Below, in pieces: positions 1 to 8,241 of a stretch of 37,941 bases of DNA. The translations under genes were made by a program, and so were the position numbers. Source of the DNA: an uncultured Scytonema sp. (GTDB lineage Bacteria > Cyanobacteriota > Cyanobacteriia > Cyanobacteriales > Nostocaceae). The stretch lies in NCBI GenBank assembly GCA_937873135.1, contig CALMVQ010000376.1, positions 1-37,941 of the forward strand, in the 5' to 3' direction. Positions within the stretch are counted from its first letter, which is position 1. The number at the start of each line of letters is the position of its first letter. The notes under the pieces are model-generated. The model was given only the letters and a program-made list of their open reading frames with translations. It was not told the DNA's origin and searched no databases.

Positions 1-1
1 A

Positions 2-73
2 GGGAAATTGATAATAGAGAGTACCTCTAAGGAAATTCGAGAATTAACTCGAAGCGTCTCACCAAAAGACTGA
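2..73 (+). CDS. possible 3' end of a gene entering from the left
   Basis: An open frame enters the window at base 2 and stops at TGA 71-73, reading GKLIIESTSKEIRELTRSVS and a few more residues. It is hydrophilic and could be the tail of a gene outside the window. The stop falls at the first base pairs of the inverted repeat that follows. Too short to identify; it may be chance. Confidence 0.25.
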   Translation, partial: GKLIIESTSKEIRELTRSVSPKD

Positions 74-208
74 AAAATCTGCCAGCCTCATTACAAGTAA
101 GGGGTTTAGAGCCAACGTTGAAGCGGAAAAATCGCCCCAATTGTCAACTGGTATACAAAAAGAACAACTTTTCATGGGGCGATTTTTCCGGAGGCTGGCA
201 GATTTTTC
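72..208. repeat. nested inverted repeat, MITE-like
   Basis: Two perfect inverted pairs are nested. Outer arms of 18 bp are 72-89 (gaaaaatctgccagcctc) and 191-208. Inner arms of 16 bp are 124-139 (cggaaaaatcgcccca) and 175-190. Both arms share the core gaaaaatc. No reading frame inside looks real. The size (137 bp) and symmetry suit a non-autonomous miniature transposon, but no target duplication was recognised. Confidence 0.55.
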
Positions 209-635
209 TAGGTAAAAGCCCAACCCTACACCATATTGCCTTGCAATATGGTGTAGGTACTTCACCAATCACTGAACTGAGTATCCCTAAGATCATATCT
301 GCTTGCTTAATTGAGTATTCTGTTAAGTCTATTTTTACTACATTATTTTCTAATAATAAAAATATCCAAACAGTACCTGTTGTTATTGTTCCTAGTACCG
401 GGCGCATTGGATCACCGTTAAATATTTGTGCTGCTACCATTGTTGCTAAACATTGACCCAATCCTTCGCCCAAGTCACTTTTTTTAGCTTCTACCACTAC
501 AATTACTGGCGACCTAATAGCTAAAATTTCTGGTGATTTGGTGATGAGAAAGTCACAACGTCCATTTAATCCACGACTTGGTACATGCCTAGCAGTCGGT
601 GTCGGTACTTCAGTGCGAAGCGAACTGGGAGTTAA
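144..635 (-). pseudogene. PD-(D/E)XK nuclease-like protein, truncated at both ends
   Basis: The frame is open from 635 down to 144. It contains the core of a cyanobacterial PD-(D/E)XK-like family: GLNGRCDFLIT (acidic metal ligand), then PVIVVVEAKK (the E-x-K strand), then GLGQCLATMVAAQIFN. No ATG and no N-terminal part of the family is present; upstream is a stop at 636-638. The conserved part ends near residue SSVIGE, about position 261, and the remaining residues are translated from the palindrome at 225-257 and the inverted repeat beyond it. I infer a decayed gene whose 3' end was replaced by repeat DNA. The family assignment is from memory of the motif pattern. Confidence 0.5.
225..257. 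repeat. perfect 15-bp palindrome with 3-base loop
   Basis: cctacaccatattgc at 225-239 pairs perfectly with 243-257 around the loop ctt. It lies at the 3' end of the broken nuclease-like gene and forms its artificial C-terminus. There is no T-run, so a repeat is more likely than a terminator. Confidence 0.6.
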
Positions 636-684
636 TTATTTTTCATTGAGTATAGGATATCGAGCCAAAAATTACCAGTGTTGT

Positions 685-1269
685 CTAATACACAGCCCCT
701 ACACCTTTGGTAAACAATTGTTGTTCCAAAACTTGCACTAAGCCGATCGCAATCTGAATCAAAGGCCAACCAATCAAACAGATAAATGCTGCCTTACGAG
801 TGGTAATATCTAACCCTTGGCGGACTGCCACAATCACTGCCAACAGACTCCATGCTGCTAATATCAGCTCAATGGATCGCCCTAATAAAGGAATTAGAGT
901 TAAGAAATTCAGCACTTGTGGCGCATAAGCAAAGCCAATTGGACTGAGTAAGTCACTGTAGGTGGGATCGATTGGCTTCAGCCATTGCCCAACTTTCCAA
1001 ATAGTGAACGTCCAAAAGTAATACCCCACTATTAGCCAGAGGGCATCAATCACAAGCGTTACTAGGAGTTCTGGTATAGTAGCAAGATTGATTAACAAAA
1101 TAACAGCGCTCCCCAAAGCATGAGAAAGTGCTGCCAAAATCACAATAGTTAAGGCTAACCGATGAGTTTTTGGCGTATTGCGAGCATTTTCATAAAGACT
1201 GGCATCCAAAACCAAGGCGTTACTCAGTGTTTTAAATAAACCCTGCTTTAACTTGTCATTTTCGCTCAT
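685..1269 (-). CDS. YIP1-family integral membrane protein
   Basis: About 194 residues with roughly five hydrophobic helices: the segments starting LALTIVILAALSHALGSAV, LLVTLVIDALWLIVGYYF, LNFLTLIPLLG, ILAAWSLLAVIVAV and AAFICLIGWPLIQIAIG. The spacing and the phrase YYFWTFTIWKVGQWL match the YIP1/DUF1282 membrane family common in cyanobacteria. The function is unknown. An in-frame TTG lies at 1308 and an ATG at 1293; I prefer the ATG at 1269 because GAGAGG precedes it and the protein then begins like family members (MSENDKLKQGLFKTLSNAL). It is divergent from the gene at 1358, so the roughly 90-bp gap should hold both promoters. Confidence 0.75.
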   Translation of the reverse strand: MSENDKLKQGLFKTLSNALVLDASLYENARNTPKTHRLALTIVILAALSHALGSAVILLINLATIPELLVTLVIDALWLIVGYYFWTFTIWKVGQWLKPIDPTYSDLLSPIGFAYAPQVLNFLTLIPLLGRSIELILAAWSLLAVIVAVRQGLDITTRKAAFICLIGWPLIQIAIGLVQVLEQQLFTKGVGAVY

Positions 1270-1357
1270 TTCCTCTCGCAGGTTCTGATCCATGAGAAAC
1301 TTAACCAAATCGGGTTATATTTGAACCACCACCAGTCCTTCTTCAACTTTACTCTGT

Positions 1358-2374
1358 TTGAAGATGCTTAAGTTTATCGAGCGAATATTTCAATGGCTGC
1401 AAAGTGAAACCTTAAGACTGCTCATTTTGGCAGGAGTGATACTTCTGATCTGGGGAACTGTTGCGCCCGTGGGAACTTTAGTATGGTGGCTGCATCAAGG
1501 TACGGAAATTTTGGGGTTAAACCAAGAGACAATTAATTTACCATTAGGCGATCGCTCTGGTGAGGTTACGAGCCTTGCTAAAATTAACTGCTATATTGTA
1601 TTCCTACCAGGTGTGGGAGATTTTTCTGGCGACCAATTAACCAAAGGTGAGAAATTTTTTTTGGATCGCTTGGAGCAAGTTCATCCTAATTGTGCGATCG
1701 TTCAAGATGTCTTTCCGTATTCAGCCGCTAACCTTGGTTTGGGAGGCAATCGGCTGCTGGCTCCTTTATGGCGTGCTGTAGAGGAAGCAGATGGCTGGTT
1801 GAAGAATGCAAATGTTCTAATTAAAATTCGCAATCTCTGGCGATTTGCAATTTCCGCCGACAATCGCTACGGTCCTATATATAATCAAGGAACTGCGAAA
1901 GCGATCGTTGAGCGGATGAATGCAGCACATCCTCTGCCAAAACTCCAGCAGCAACCTTTGAAAGTAATTCTAATTGGTAGTAGTGGAGGAGCACAAGTTG
2001 CCCTTGGCGCTGCTGACTACTTGGAGCGATGGCTGAATGCTCAGTTAATTGTCGTTTCTGTTGGCGGAAGCTTTGATGGTGAAAGTGGTTTCGATGTGGT
2101 TCATCATGTCTACCACCTTAGTGGTGATCGCGATTGGGTTGAGGACATTACAGCCATCTTATTTGCTTCGCGCTGGCCTTGGACGGTTGCATCCCCTTTT
2201 AACCAAGCTGGTCTGCAAGGGCGTTATACTGTCGTTAGCAGTGGTCCTCACACTCATGACGGAAATGAGGGCTACTTTGGAACAGCTATAAGCACTAACA
2301 AAACTAGTTATGTAGAATTAACTCTACAGAAAGTTAATCAACTGCCTATTTGGTCTTTGTCACCAAAACAGTGA
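1358..2374 (+). CDS. membrane-anchored alpha/beta-hydrolase-fold protein
   Basis: 338 residues. A hydrophobic anchor near residues 18-45 (LRLLILAGVILLIWGTVAPV) is followed by a globular region. Strand-turn motifs suggest an alpha/beta hydrolase: YIVFLPGVGDFSG early on, and a nucleophile-elbow-like VILIGSSGGAQVALGAADYL later. Conserved histidines follow (VVHHVYHLSGDRDW, GPHTHDGNEGYF). The substrate is unknown. The longest frame starts with TTG at 1358; an ATG two codons later (1364) is an equally good start. The gene is alone on its strand. Hydrolase activity is inferred from the elbow motif; a non-enzymatic role cannot be excluded. Confidence 0.6.
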   Translation: MKMLKFIERIFQWLQSETLRLLILAGVILLIWGTVAPVGTLVWWLHQGTEILGLNQETINLPLGDRSGEVTSLAKINCYIVFLPGVGDFSGDQLTKGEKFFLDRLEQVHPNCAIVQDVFPYSAANLGLGGNRLLAPLWRAVEEADGWLKNANVLIKIRNLWRFAISADNRYGPIYNQGTAKAIVERMNAAHPLPKLQQQPLKVILIGSSGGAQVALGAADYLERWLNAQLIVVSVGGSFDGESGFDVVHHVYHLSGDRDWVEDITAILFASRWPWTVASPFNQAGLQGRYTVVSSGPHTHDGNEGYFGTAISTNKTSYVELTLQKVNQLPIWSLSPKQ

Positions 2375-2442
2375 GATCGTGCGCTCGTAAAAAGTAAAAT
2401 TAACTGCACGAGCGTACACTCATGTTTGTGAACCCTAACTCA

Positions 2443-2952
2443 CTACTTTTCAGGAGGTGCGAGCTCAATCGACTTAGCGATAATCGCAGGTTTGTTCCTG
2501 TAATTTTTATAAGATTTCTCTTGTAAGCTTAAATTGTATTCTTTCTCAATTTGCGGAATGACTAATCTACGAACCTGACCTGTCACTTGAACTTCAGTCT
2601 TCTTATTAGTAGGTAATTCAAAAGGTTCACCCGAAGCATTCACAACCACAACAGGTTCACCGCCCAATAACTGCTTATCACTTACGGTAAAAGAACTTAA
2701 ACCAATTTTTTTAATTGGTTTACTTCTAACTGTCACAGTTTTACCAATAACTTGTTTGGGATTGTGAGTTATCTGCGTTGTACTCATAATACCAGGATAC
2801 AAAACAGCATCCTTTGTTCCATAATAACCGTGAACTAACACAGCACCTAGTGCAAGACCGAGGACGATTTTTGCGTCCCAAAGTCGTTCCATCAAGTCTC
2901 TTCCAGGGGAGATATTACCAAGAGCGCTCGCTTTTTTTTCAGATTCAGCCAT
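2443..2952 (-). CDS. conserved cyanobacterial membrane-anchored protein, unknown function
   Basis: 169 residues. A charged N-terminus is followed by one hydrophobic segment near residues 29-44 (AKIVLGLALGAVLVHGYYG). A beta-rich soluble domain follows, with KQVIGKTVTVRSKPIKKIG and TEVQVTGQVRRLVIP. That alternation of strands resembles an OB-like fold in which a modification 'switches' a property (VIGKTVTV...VTGQV), but I do not recognise a named family with certainty. It starts with ATG at 2952 and ends in hydrophilic APPEK. It is convergent with the hydrolase-like gene and has a long leader region upstream. Confidence 0.6.
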   Translation of the reverse strand: MAESEKKASALGNISPGRDLMERLWDAKIVLGLALGAVLVHGYYGTKDAVLYPGIMSTTQITHNPKQVIGKTVTVRSKPIKKIGLSSFTVSDKQLLGGEPVVVVNASGEPFELPTNKKTEVQVTGQVRRLVIPQIEKEYNLSLQEKSYKNYRNKPAIIAKSIELAPPEK

Positions 2953-3457
2953 GATTTAGAACTCCTCTGTTTTACTTTTTACTTTTAATAAATCTACTAA
3001 TTAACTTTAATTCGACAGCTATTAACTATCTATTTTTTTATGCTCCTTCGAGAATTTTGTTTTCATCTAACAATAACTCTAATTTAAGCTTTAATAACTC
3101 CTATTTGAATAAGCTGCCAATATAGTTAAGTCTTGCTTATTCTAGTCGCCATAATTAAACGTAGTGACCATAGCCGAAAGCGGAGAGAGAATTAAATAGA
3201 TTATGGTTTTCAATAATTTCTGCTTCCAACAGGGTTTCATTTTGGATTTTCCACCTGATATTACCAGTAAGTGCTATCTAAACCTTATAGCTGAGGGAAT
3301 AAAATAAATATGAGATTGTGTAAGTTATCTCTACTATTAGGTAGAGCCAGATATTAATACCTGGATAAATTTTCTACACATAGTGCTTGACTTAAAGCAA
3401 ACTCTAATATATAAACTGATTCCGTAATAAAAACAATTAATAATTTGGAACAGGAAT
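2953..3457. other. 505-bp intergenic region without a recognisable gene
   Basis: A+T-rich DNA between divergent genes. No reading frame, tRNA or strong palindrome was seen. It probably holds promoters for the membrane protein on the left and the SDR/monooxygenase operon on the right, but I cannot point to clear -35/-10 boxes. Confidence 0.4.
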
Positions 3458-4282
3458 ATGACCCAGTTAGATAAGGCAGTTGTCCTGATTACTGGTGCCA
3501 GTGGTGGGTTTGGACAAGAGCTGACCCGACAGTTGCTAGAGGCTGGTAGCCGACTGATTTTAACGGATCTGGATGAAGCTGTTCTGCGTCAACGAGTTGA
3601 AGTCATTCAGCGCCAAGTAGCAACTGGTGAAGTACTAGCTTGCCTAAGTAACGATCTTTCTAACAATTCTGGATGTGAAATCCTTTATCGTCAGGTGAAA
3701 GCACTTAATATCCCCATTGATATTTTGATTAACAATGCTGGTATTGCAGTCTTTGGTCGTATGGACGAAATTCCTCTTGAGTCAGGGGAACGTCTCATGC
3801 AGATAAACTTGCTGACACCGATACGCTTAAGTGCTTTATTTGCTGCTGATATGATTGCCCGTCAACAGGGTCACATTGTGAATATTTCATCGTTGGCAGG
3901 CTGGTGGGCATTCCCTGGATTAACTCATTACACAGCGAGCAAATTTGGTTTACGTGGGTTCAGTGAAGGCTTTTTCCAAGAAGTAAAAGGCTACAATGTA
4001 AAAGTCACAGCTGTTTACCCCTTTTTTAGCCGTACCCCAATTCTCCAGTCTCAAGGGTTTGGAAGTTTCTCTAAGATTAACCTGGACTTTATAGAAAATG
4101 TGGCAACCGATCCAGCTAAGGTAATGCGCGCCACGATTCAAGGAATAATTCACAACAAGCTACATGTCTTTCCCGATGCGACAGCTAAAACATCCCATCT
4201 TCTTAAACGATATTTTCCTCAGATAGTGAACCGGATTAATGATGCATTTGTCAGGAGACTGAACAGTGGAAAAGGTGAATAG
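3458..4282 (+). CDS. short-chain dehydrogenase/reductase (SDR)
   Basis: 274 residues, a normal length for classical SDRs. The nucleotide-binding motif TGASGGFG is at residues 12-19, NNAG at 92-95, the catalytic serine pair in VNISSLAG near 144-145, and YTASK gives Tyr158 and Lys162. The C-terminal part (GYNVKVTAVYPFFSRTP) resembles SDRs acting on lipid or hydrophobic alcohol/ketone substrates. A NAD(P)-dependent cytosolic oxidoreductase is well supported; the substrate is not. The stop overlaps the GTG start of the next gene by 17 bp, so the two are almost certainly co-transcribed and may act on successive steps (alcohol/ketone, then oxygenation). Confidence 0.85.
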   Translation: MTQLDKAVVLITGASGGFGQELTRQLLEAGSRLILTDLDEAVLRQRVEVIQRQVATGEVLACLSNDLSNNSGCEILYRQVKALNIPIDILINNAGIAVFGRMDEIPLESGERLMQINLLTPIRLSALFAADMIARQQGHIVNISSLAGWWAFPGLTHYTASKFGLRGFSEGFFQEVKGYNVKVTAVYPFFSRTPILQSQGFGSFSKINLDFIENVATDPAKVMRATIQGIIHNKLHVFPDATAKTSHLLKRYFPQIVNRINDAFVRRLNSGKGE

Positions 4283-5633
4283 TTCTAGTAAAATTCAGCT
4301 AGATGGCGATACTGCTGACAAACATCTGATTATTGGGGCAGGTTTTGTCGGATTGGGTATGGCTCAAGCACTCAAAGCTGCTGATATACCTTACGAGCAA
4401 GTTGATGCCAGTGATGATATCGGCGGAAATTGGTATCACGGTGTCTATGAAACCGCGCACATCATATCGTCACGCAAGATTACCCAATTTACCCATTTTC
4501 CAATGCCCGATCATTATCCCGACTTCCCCAGCGCTCAAAACATGCGGGATTATTTGAACGCCTTTGCAGATCATTTTGACTTGCGTGGAAATATTGAACT
4601 TAATTGTACAGTTAGTTATGTGCGACCAGTAGAAAACAATCTTTGGGAAGTGACTTTTGCGAACGGAAAGCAAAGTACCTATCTAGGGGTGTTGCTTTGC
4701 AATGGTCATCACTGGTGCAAACGTTTTCCCAGGTTCGAGGGAGAATTTAATGGGGAAATTATCCATTCCAAAGATTATAAACAACCACGGCAACTTGAGG
4801 GCAAACGAGTTTTAGTGATCGGTGGAGGAAACTCAGCCTGTGATTTGGCAGCAGAAGCGGCTCGTGTGGGGGCTAAGAGTGTTCTGAGTATGCGCGAATC
4901 AGTGTGGTTCATCCCCAAGTCATTTGCAGGAGTCCCAACTGCTGACTTAATAAAATGGTGGATGCCACAATGGTTTCAGCGGCTTACGGCTTACGCAATT
5001 ATACACCTAACCTTTGGCGGACACTCTAATTATGGTCTATCCCAACCCAACCATCGACTTTTTGACAAGCACCCGACTTTAAATAATGAGGTGCCCTACT
5101 ACATCAAACATGGGCGAATTCTTCCCAAACCTGCCGTGCGTCGCCTTGATGGCTGGGATGTTGAATTTGTGGATGGTAGTCGAGAAGCATTTGACTTGAT
5201 CGTTTGTGCAACAGGTTACCACGTCGCTTATCCCTTCCTACCAACAGAACTTCAGCGTGTTGAAGGATCTGTGGTTCAATGCTATGGCGGCTCTTCTTTT
5301 GATGATTACAAAGGACTTTATTTCATCGGTTGGGGACAGGCACGAGGCGGAGTCGGCTCACTAATTGCGGCTTACGCTTCGCTATTCACCCGTTGTCTTC
5401 AGCTCCAGGATGAACTGAATGTGCCGATTGGGTTAGTCTTTAAAGAAATTGGACAACAGCTGCCAAAAACCCATTTGGCAGATCCCCAGGCGATTTTTAG
5501 GCAATTAAAGTTTGCCAATCTTTTATTTAATTGGCTCGTGAAAAAAGCACACCAGATTGATGCTCTTCATCCTAACTTTAGCAACCAACCACTCCCCCCT
5601 TTGCAAAGTATTCAGCAAGTTCAATCATTATAG
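4266..5633 (+). CDS. flavin-containing monooxygenase (FMO/Baeyer-Villiger type)
   Basis: 455 residues. The FAD-binding motif is IIGAGFVGLG (residues 22-31). The family fingerprint FNGEIIHSKDY, matching F-x-G-x3-H-x3-Y, is at 161-171. The NADPH-binding glycine motif is VIGGGNSACDLAAE near 184-197, followed by the late ATG-type motif VCATGYHV. All four elements are expected in class B flavoprotein monooxygenases, which insert oxygen into N, S or ketone substrates using NADPH. The start is GTG at 4266, inside the end of the SDR gene; translation is probably coupled. The pairing with an SDR suggests catabolism or tailoring of a ketone or alcohol, which is inference. Confidence 0.85.
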   Translation: MEKVNSSSKIQLDGDTADKHLIIGAGFVGLGMAQALKAADIPYEQVDASDDIGGNWYHGVYETAHIISSRKITQFTHFPMPDHYPDFPSAQNMRDYLNAFADHFDLRGNIELNCTVSYVRPVENNLWEVTFANGKQSTYLGVLLCNGHHWCKRFPRFEGEFNGEIIHSKDYKQPRQLEGKRVLVIGGGNSACDLAAEAARVGAKSVLSMRESVWFIPKSFAGVPTADLIKWWMPQWFQRLTAYAIIHLTFGGHSNYGLSQPNHRLFDKHPTLNNEVPYYIKHGRILPKPAVRRLDGWDVEFVDGSREAFDLIVCATGYHVAYPFLPTELQRVEGSVVQCYGGSSFDDYKGLYFIGWGQARGGVGSLIAAYASLFTRCLQLQDELNVPIGLVFKEIGQQLPKTHLADPQAIFRQLKFANLLFNWLVKKAHQIDALHPNFSNQPLPPLQSIQQVQSL

Positions 5634-5729
5634 TGCGCTGAATTTGCAGTGCAATTCTTTTGTTACAAAGAAAGGTAGAGGCTTGATTACAGCTATTTAA
5701 CACTCATACTAAGTTATGAAATGTAGCAC

Positions 5730-6674
5730 TTAGCGTCGCCGCATGAGAATGTCCCAAGTTGCTCCGCCTGCGACACCATCAGGCTCTAGACCATAGCGTT
5801 TTTGTACAGATTCCACTGCTTCCTCTGTTTTTAAGCCGAAGTCTCCATCAATATTGCCATCAAAAAAACCAAGCCTTTGCAGCCGTTGTTGCAATTTAAC
5901 AACTTCTGGACCGTGCATTCCCTTACGTAAAATTGGCAATCCGGCTGTTGTGTACTGGATAGCTGGATTTTGTGGAGTACGTGTCGTTTGTTGGGTGTTC
6001 GTGGTTTGCTGACGAATTGTTGACTCAGAATTAGAGTTTTGCTGAGTACGAGAGGAAGATGATTGTTGTATGGAAGTACTCTGTGAAGTGGCGGTTGTCG
6101 TCCGTGTTGCGGCGGGTCTTGGTTCGGGTTTAGAATTGACAACTCGAGAATTATTAGGTGTCTTCGATGTTACAGGTGTTGGTTCAGGGTTAGACGTTGG
6201 AGACTGACTTGCAGTTGGTAAAGGGGTAGGAGACGAGGCAACTGTTTCGGCCGGGAAGAGTTTTTGCCAAGTACTTGCATCAACAATGCCATCTGGATTC
6301 AAGCCTGCTGCTTGCTTAAAGCGGGAAACAGCTGTCGCTGTAGTATTATTGTACACCCCATCCACTGTACCTGTGTAAAATCCTAAAAGCTTCAAAGCTG
6401 CTTGAAGTTCTGAGACAGGCTCCCCTTGGCTACCAACTTTAAGGGTAGGACGGTTGATCGAACTTCTTGGAGCTCCTGGGGTAGTTTGGGCAATTTTTGA
6501 TGGCGCTGCCACTGATACTACACTAACGAGTCCAACAAACAAAGGCACACACACTAACATTCCAATCATTGATAAAGATTGAATTTCCTGCCTTCGTTTG
6601 ATTCTACTGCAATTTGCCACCTGAGTCATTGAGCTAATGAGGCTCAATAAACTTGCTTTTCTCCTGTCTTTCAT
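5730..6674 (-). CDS. secreted protein with two peptidoglycan-binding domains
   Basis: About 314 residues from the ATG at 6674, which is preceded by GGGGGC; a longer frame to 6842 lacks a convincing start. A positive N-terminus leads to a signal-like segment (MIGMLVCVPLFVGLVSVVSV). Two PG_binding_1 repeats follow: LKVGSQGEPVSELQAALKLL...YNNTTATAVSRFKQ and, at the C-terminus, LRKGMHGPEVVKLQQRLQRL...FGLKTEEAVESVQKRYGL. They are joined by a long Ser/Thr/Gln/Pro-rich linker of low complexity. No catalytic domain is visible, so it likely binds the cell wall without cutting it. Monocistronic; it ends close to the operon on the other strand. Confidence 0.8.
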   Translation of the reverse strand: MKDRRKASLLSLISSMTQVANCSRIKRRQEIQSLSMIGMLVCVPLFVGLVSVVSVAAPSKIAQTTPGAPRSSINRPTLKVGSQGEPVSELQAALKLLGFYTGTVDGVYNNTTATAVSRFKQAAGLNPDGIVDASTWQKLFPAETVASSPTPLPTASQSPTSNPEPTPVTSKTPNNSRVVNSKPEPRPAATRTTTATSQSTSIQQSSSSRTQQNSNSESTIRQQTTNTQQTTRTPQNPAIQYTTAGLPILRKGMHGPEVVKLQQRLQRLGFFDGNIDGDFGLKTEEAVESVQKRYGLEPDGVAGGATWDILMRRR

Positions 6675-6910
6675 GGTATATGCCCCCGGTAAATGTCTGC
6701 TAATACACTTATTTGGAAATTGGTGTAGAATGCACTTAGGGTGGTAGTTGCGGTCTGAATTCAGAGCAATCTCTGACATAAAATGCGCGATCGCTGCTGC
6801 TCGATCATCTGTTTGTTTACAAGAGCATTTATTGAAAAACATTTTTGTTGTAAAGCAGACAAAGAGACTGTCTTCAAAGAATCAGACAGAATGTAGTCTC
6901 GCGATCAGGA

Positions 6911-8200
6911 TTAAACTCCATGCCCAGGAAAAGGCATGGCAGTGCTAACTGCATCTTCTTGACCGACTAAAGATACATAAGGTTCCCGTAAATATTGGCA
7001 AGCTGCGGTGATCGCATCCGCAACACTGACAGCCATAATTTGCTCCTGAAATTTTCTATCGAAATCAATTCCCAACCCTAAGATTTCATACCATCCGTAA
7101 ATCTGAGCAATTTGTGCATTAGTTTGTTTGCCCAAGGCATACTGTCCCAATATCTTATTCTTAGCTGCAGTGAGTGCATCTTCCTCAAGTTGATTCCGAC
7201 AAAGGAGATCGACTTCTGCCCACAATCCAGCAACAGCTATTTTGGTGTTCTCTGGAGCCGTACCCATGTAAACAACAAATGATGCGGGGAACAACCTTGT
7301 TGGGTAAAAAGCGGATACATCATAGGCTAAACCGCGCTTTTCGCGCAACTCGACAAACAAGCGACTGGAAAGCCCATTTCCCAAGTACGTAGAAAGCAAC
7401 TTCAGTGCCGCGTAGTCAGCAGAAAGCACTGATGCTCCCAAATAACCCAGCATGACGATAGATTGCTGTGTTTGTTTGTATGTAGCTTTGTGCTGCGGTT
7501 CAACATTGAGAGGGAAATTAAGTATTGGTTGTGGTGGTTCGGTTAGGGAATGCCAATCACCAAAAACTTCTTCCACTAAGGCAACGGTATCTGCTATTGT
7601 TACTCTCCCGGCAATACTGATGACGATATTATCTGGGCGGAAATATGTCTGATGATACCGCACCAAATCCTCACGTTTTAAGCGGTTCATGGTGATTTCA
7701 TCCCCCAGTGCCGACATGGCATAAGGGTGTTTTTGATATATCATCTGTTGCAGTTGCTCGAAGGCGATGGAGAATGGCTGCTCTTGTTGTGAGCGAATAT
7801 CTTGTAAGGCAATACGCTTTTCTAATTCTACTTCTGCTTCTGGAAACGTTGGATTTCGCAAAATCCGTGCGGCCAATCTCAGAATTTCCGCAAAATCTGC
7901 CGTTACCGTTTTCAATGACAATAAAAAATAATCAGCAGATGTATCCGCACTCAAGCTTGCTCCCACAGACTCTATTTGTTCGGCAATTTCTAAACTAGAG
8001 AGGTTGTCACATCCCTTTGTCAGTAATGCTGATAGCAAATATGTTAATCCAGCTTCAGTGCGATTTTCATAACAACTACCAGCACGTACAAAAATCCGCG
8101 TTGCAACAATATCTGCAGATGGATTCTCTGTCACCAGCACCACAATGCCATTGTTTAATACAGTGCGATGAATTGTCGATTTTGGTAGCGAGGTTGTCAT
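6911..8200 (-). CDS. M16 peptidase-family subunit lacking the zinc site
   Basis: 429 residues. The fold and late motif of M16B peptidases are clear (ELREKRGLAYDVSAFYPT). The HxxEH zinc motif is replaced: the aligned stretch reads LTYLLSALLTKG, with Tyr54, Ser57 and Ala58 in place of His, Glu and His. In this family a catalytic and a non-catalytic half form a heterodimer, and the gene just upstream (8242-9510) has the intact motif. I infer that this is the substrate-binding/structural partner. ATG start; it lies 41 bp after the catalytic gene, so a two-gene operon. Probably periplasmic or cytosolic; no clear signal peptide. Confidence 0.85.
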   Translation of the reverse strand: MTTSLPKSTIHRTVLNNGIVVLVTENPSADIVATRIFVRAGSCYENRTEAGLTYLLSALLTKGCDNLSSLEIAEQIESVGASLSADTSADYFLLSLKTVTADFAEILRLAARILRNPTFPEAEVELEKRIALQDIRSQQEQPFSIAFEQLQQMIYQKHPYAMSALGDEITMNRLKREDLVRYHQTYFRPDNIVISIAGRVTIADTVALVEEVFGDWHSLTEPPQPILNFPLNVEPQHKATYKQTQQSIVMLGYLGASVLSADYAALKLLSTYLGNGLSSRLFVELREKRGLAYDVSAFYPTRLFPASFVVYMGTAPENTKIAVAGLWAEVDLLCRNQLEEDALTAAKNKILGQYALGKQTNAQIAQIYGWYEILGLGIDFDRKFQEQIMAVSVADAITAACQYLREPYVSLVGQEDAVSTAMPFPGHGV

Positions 8201-8241
8201 TTCTCGTTATACTGGTTGTTAGTGGTTAATTGCAATTAACT

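Noticed and set aside
6675-6842. N-terminal extension of the peptidoglycan-binding protein
   Set aside because: Cysteine-rich, not signal-like, no start signal; the ATG at 6674 gives a normal secreted protein.
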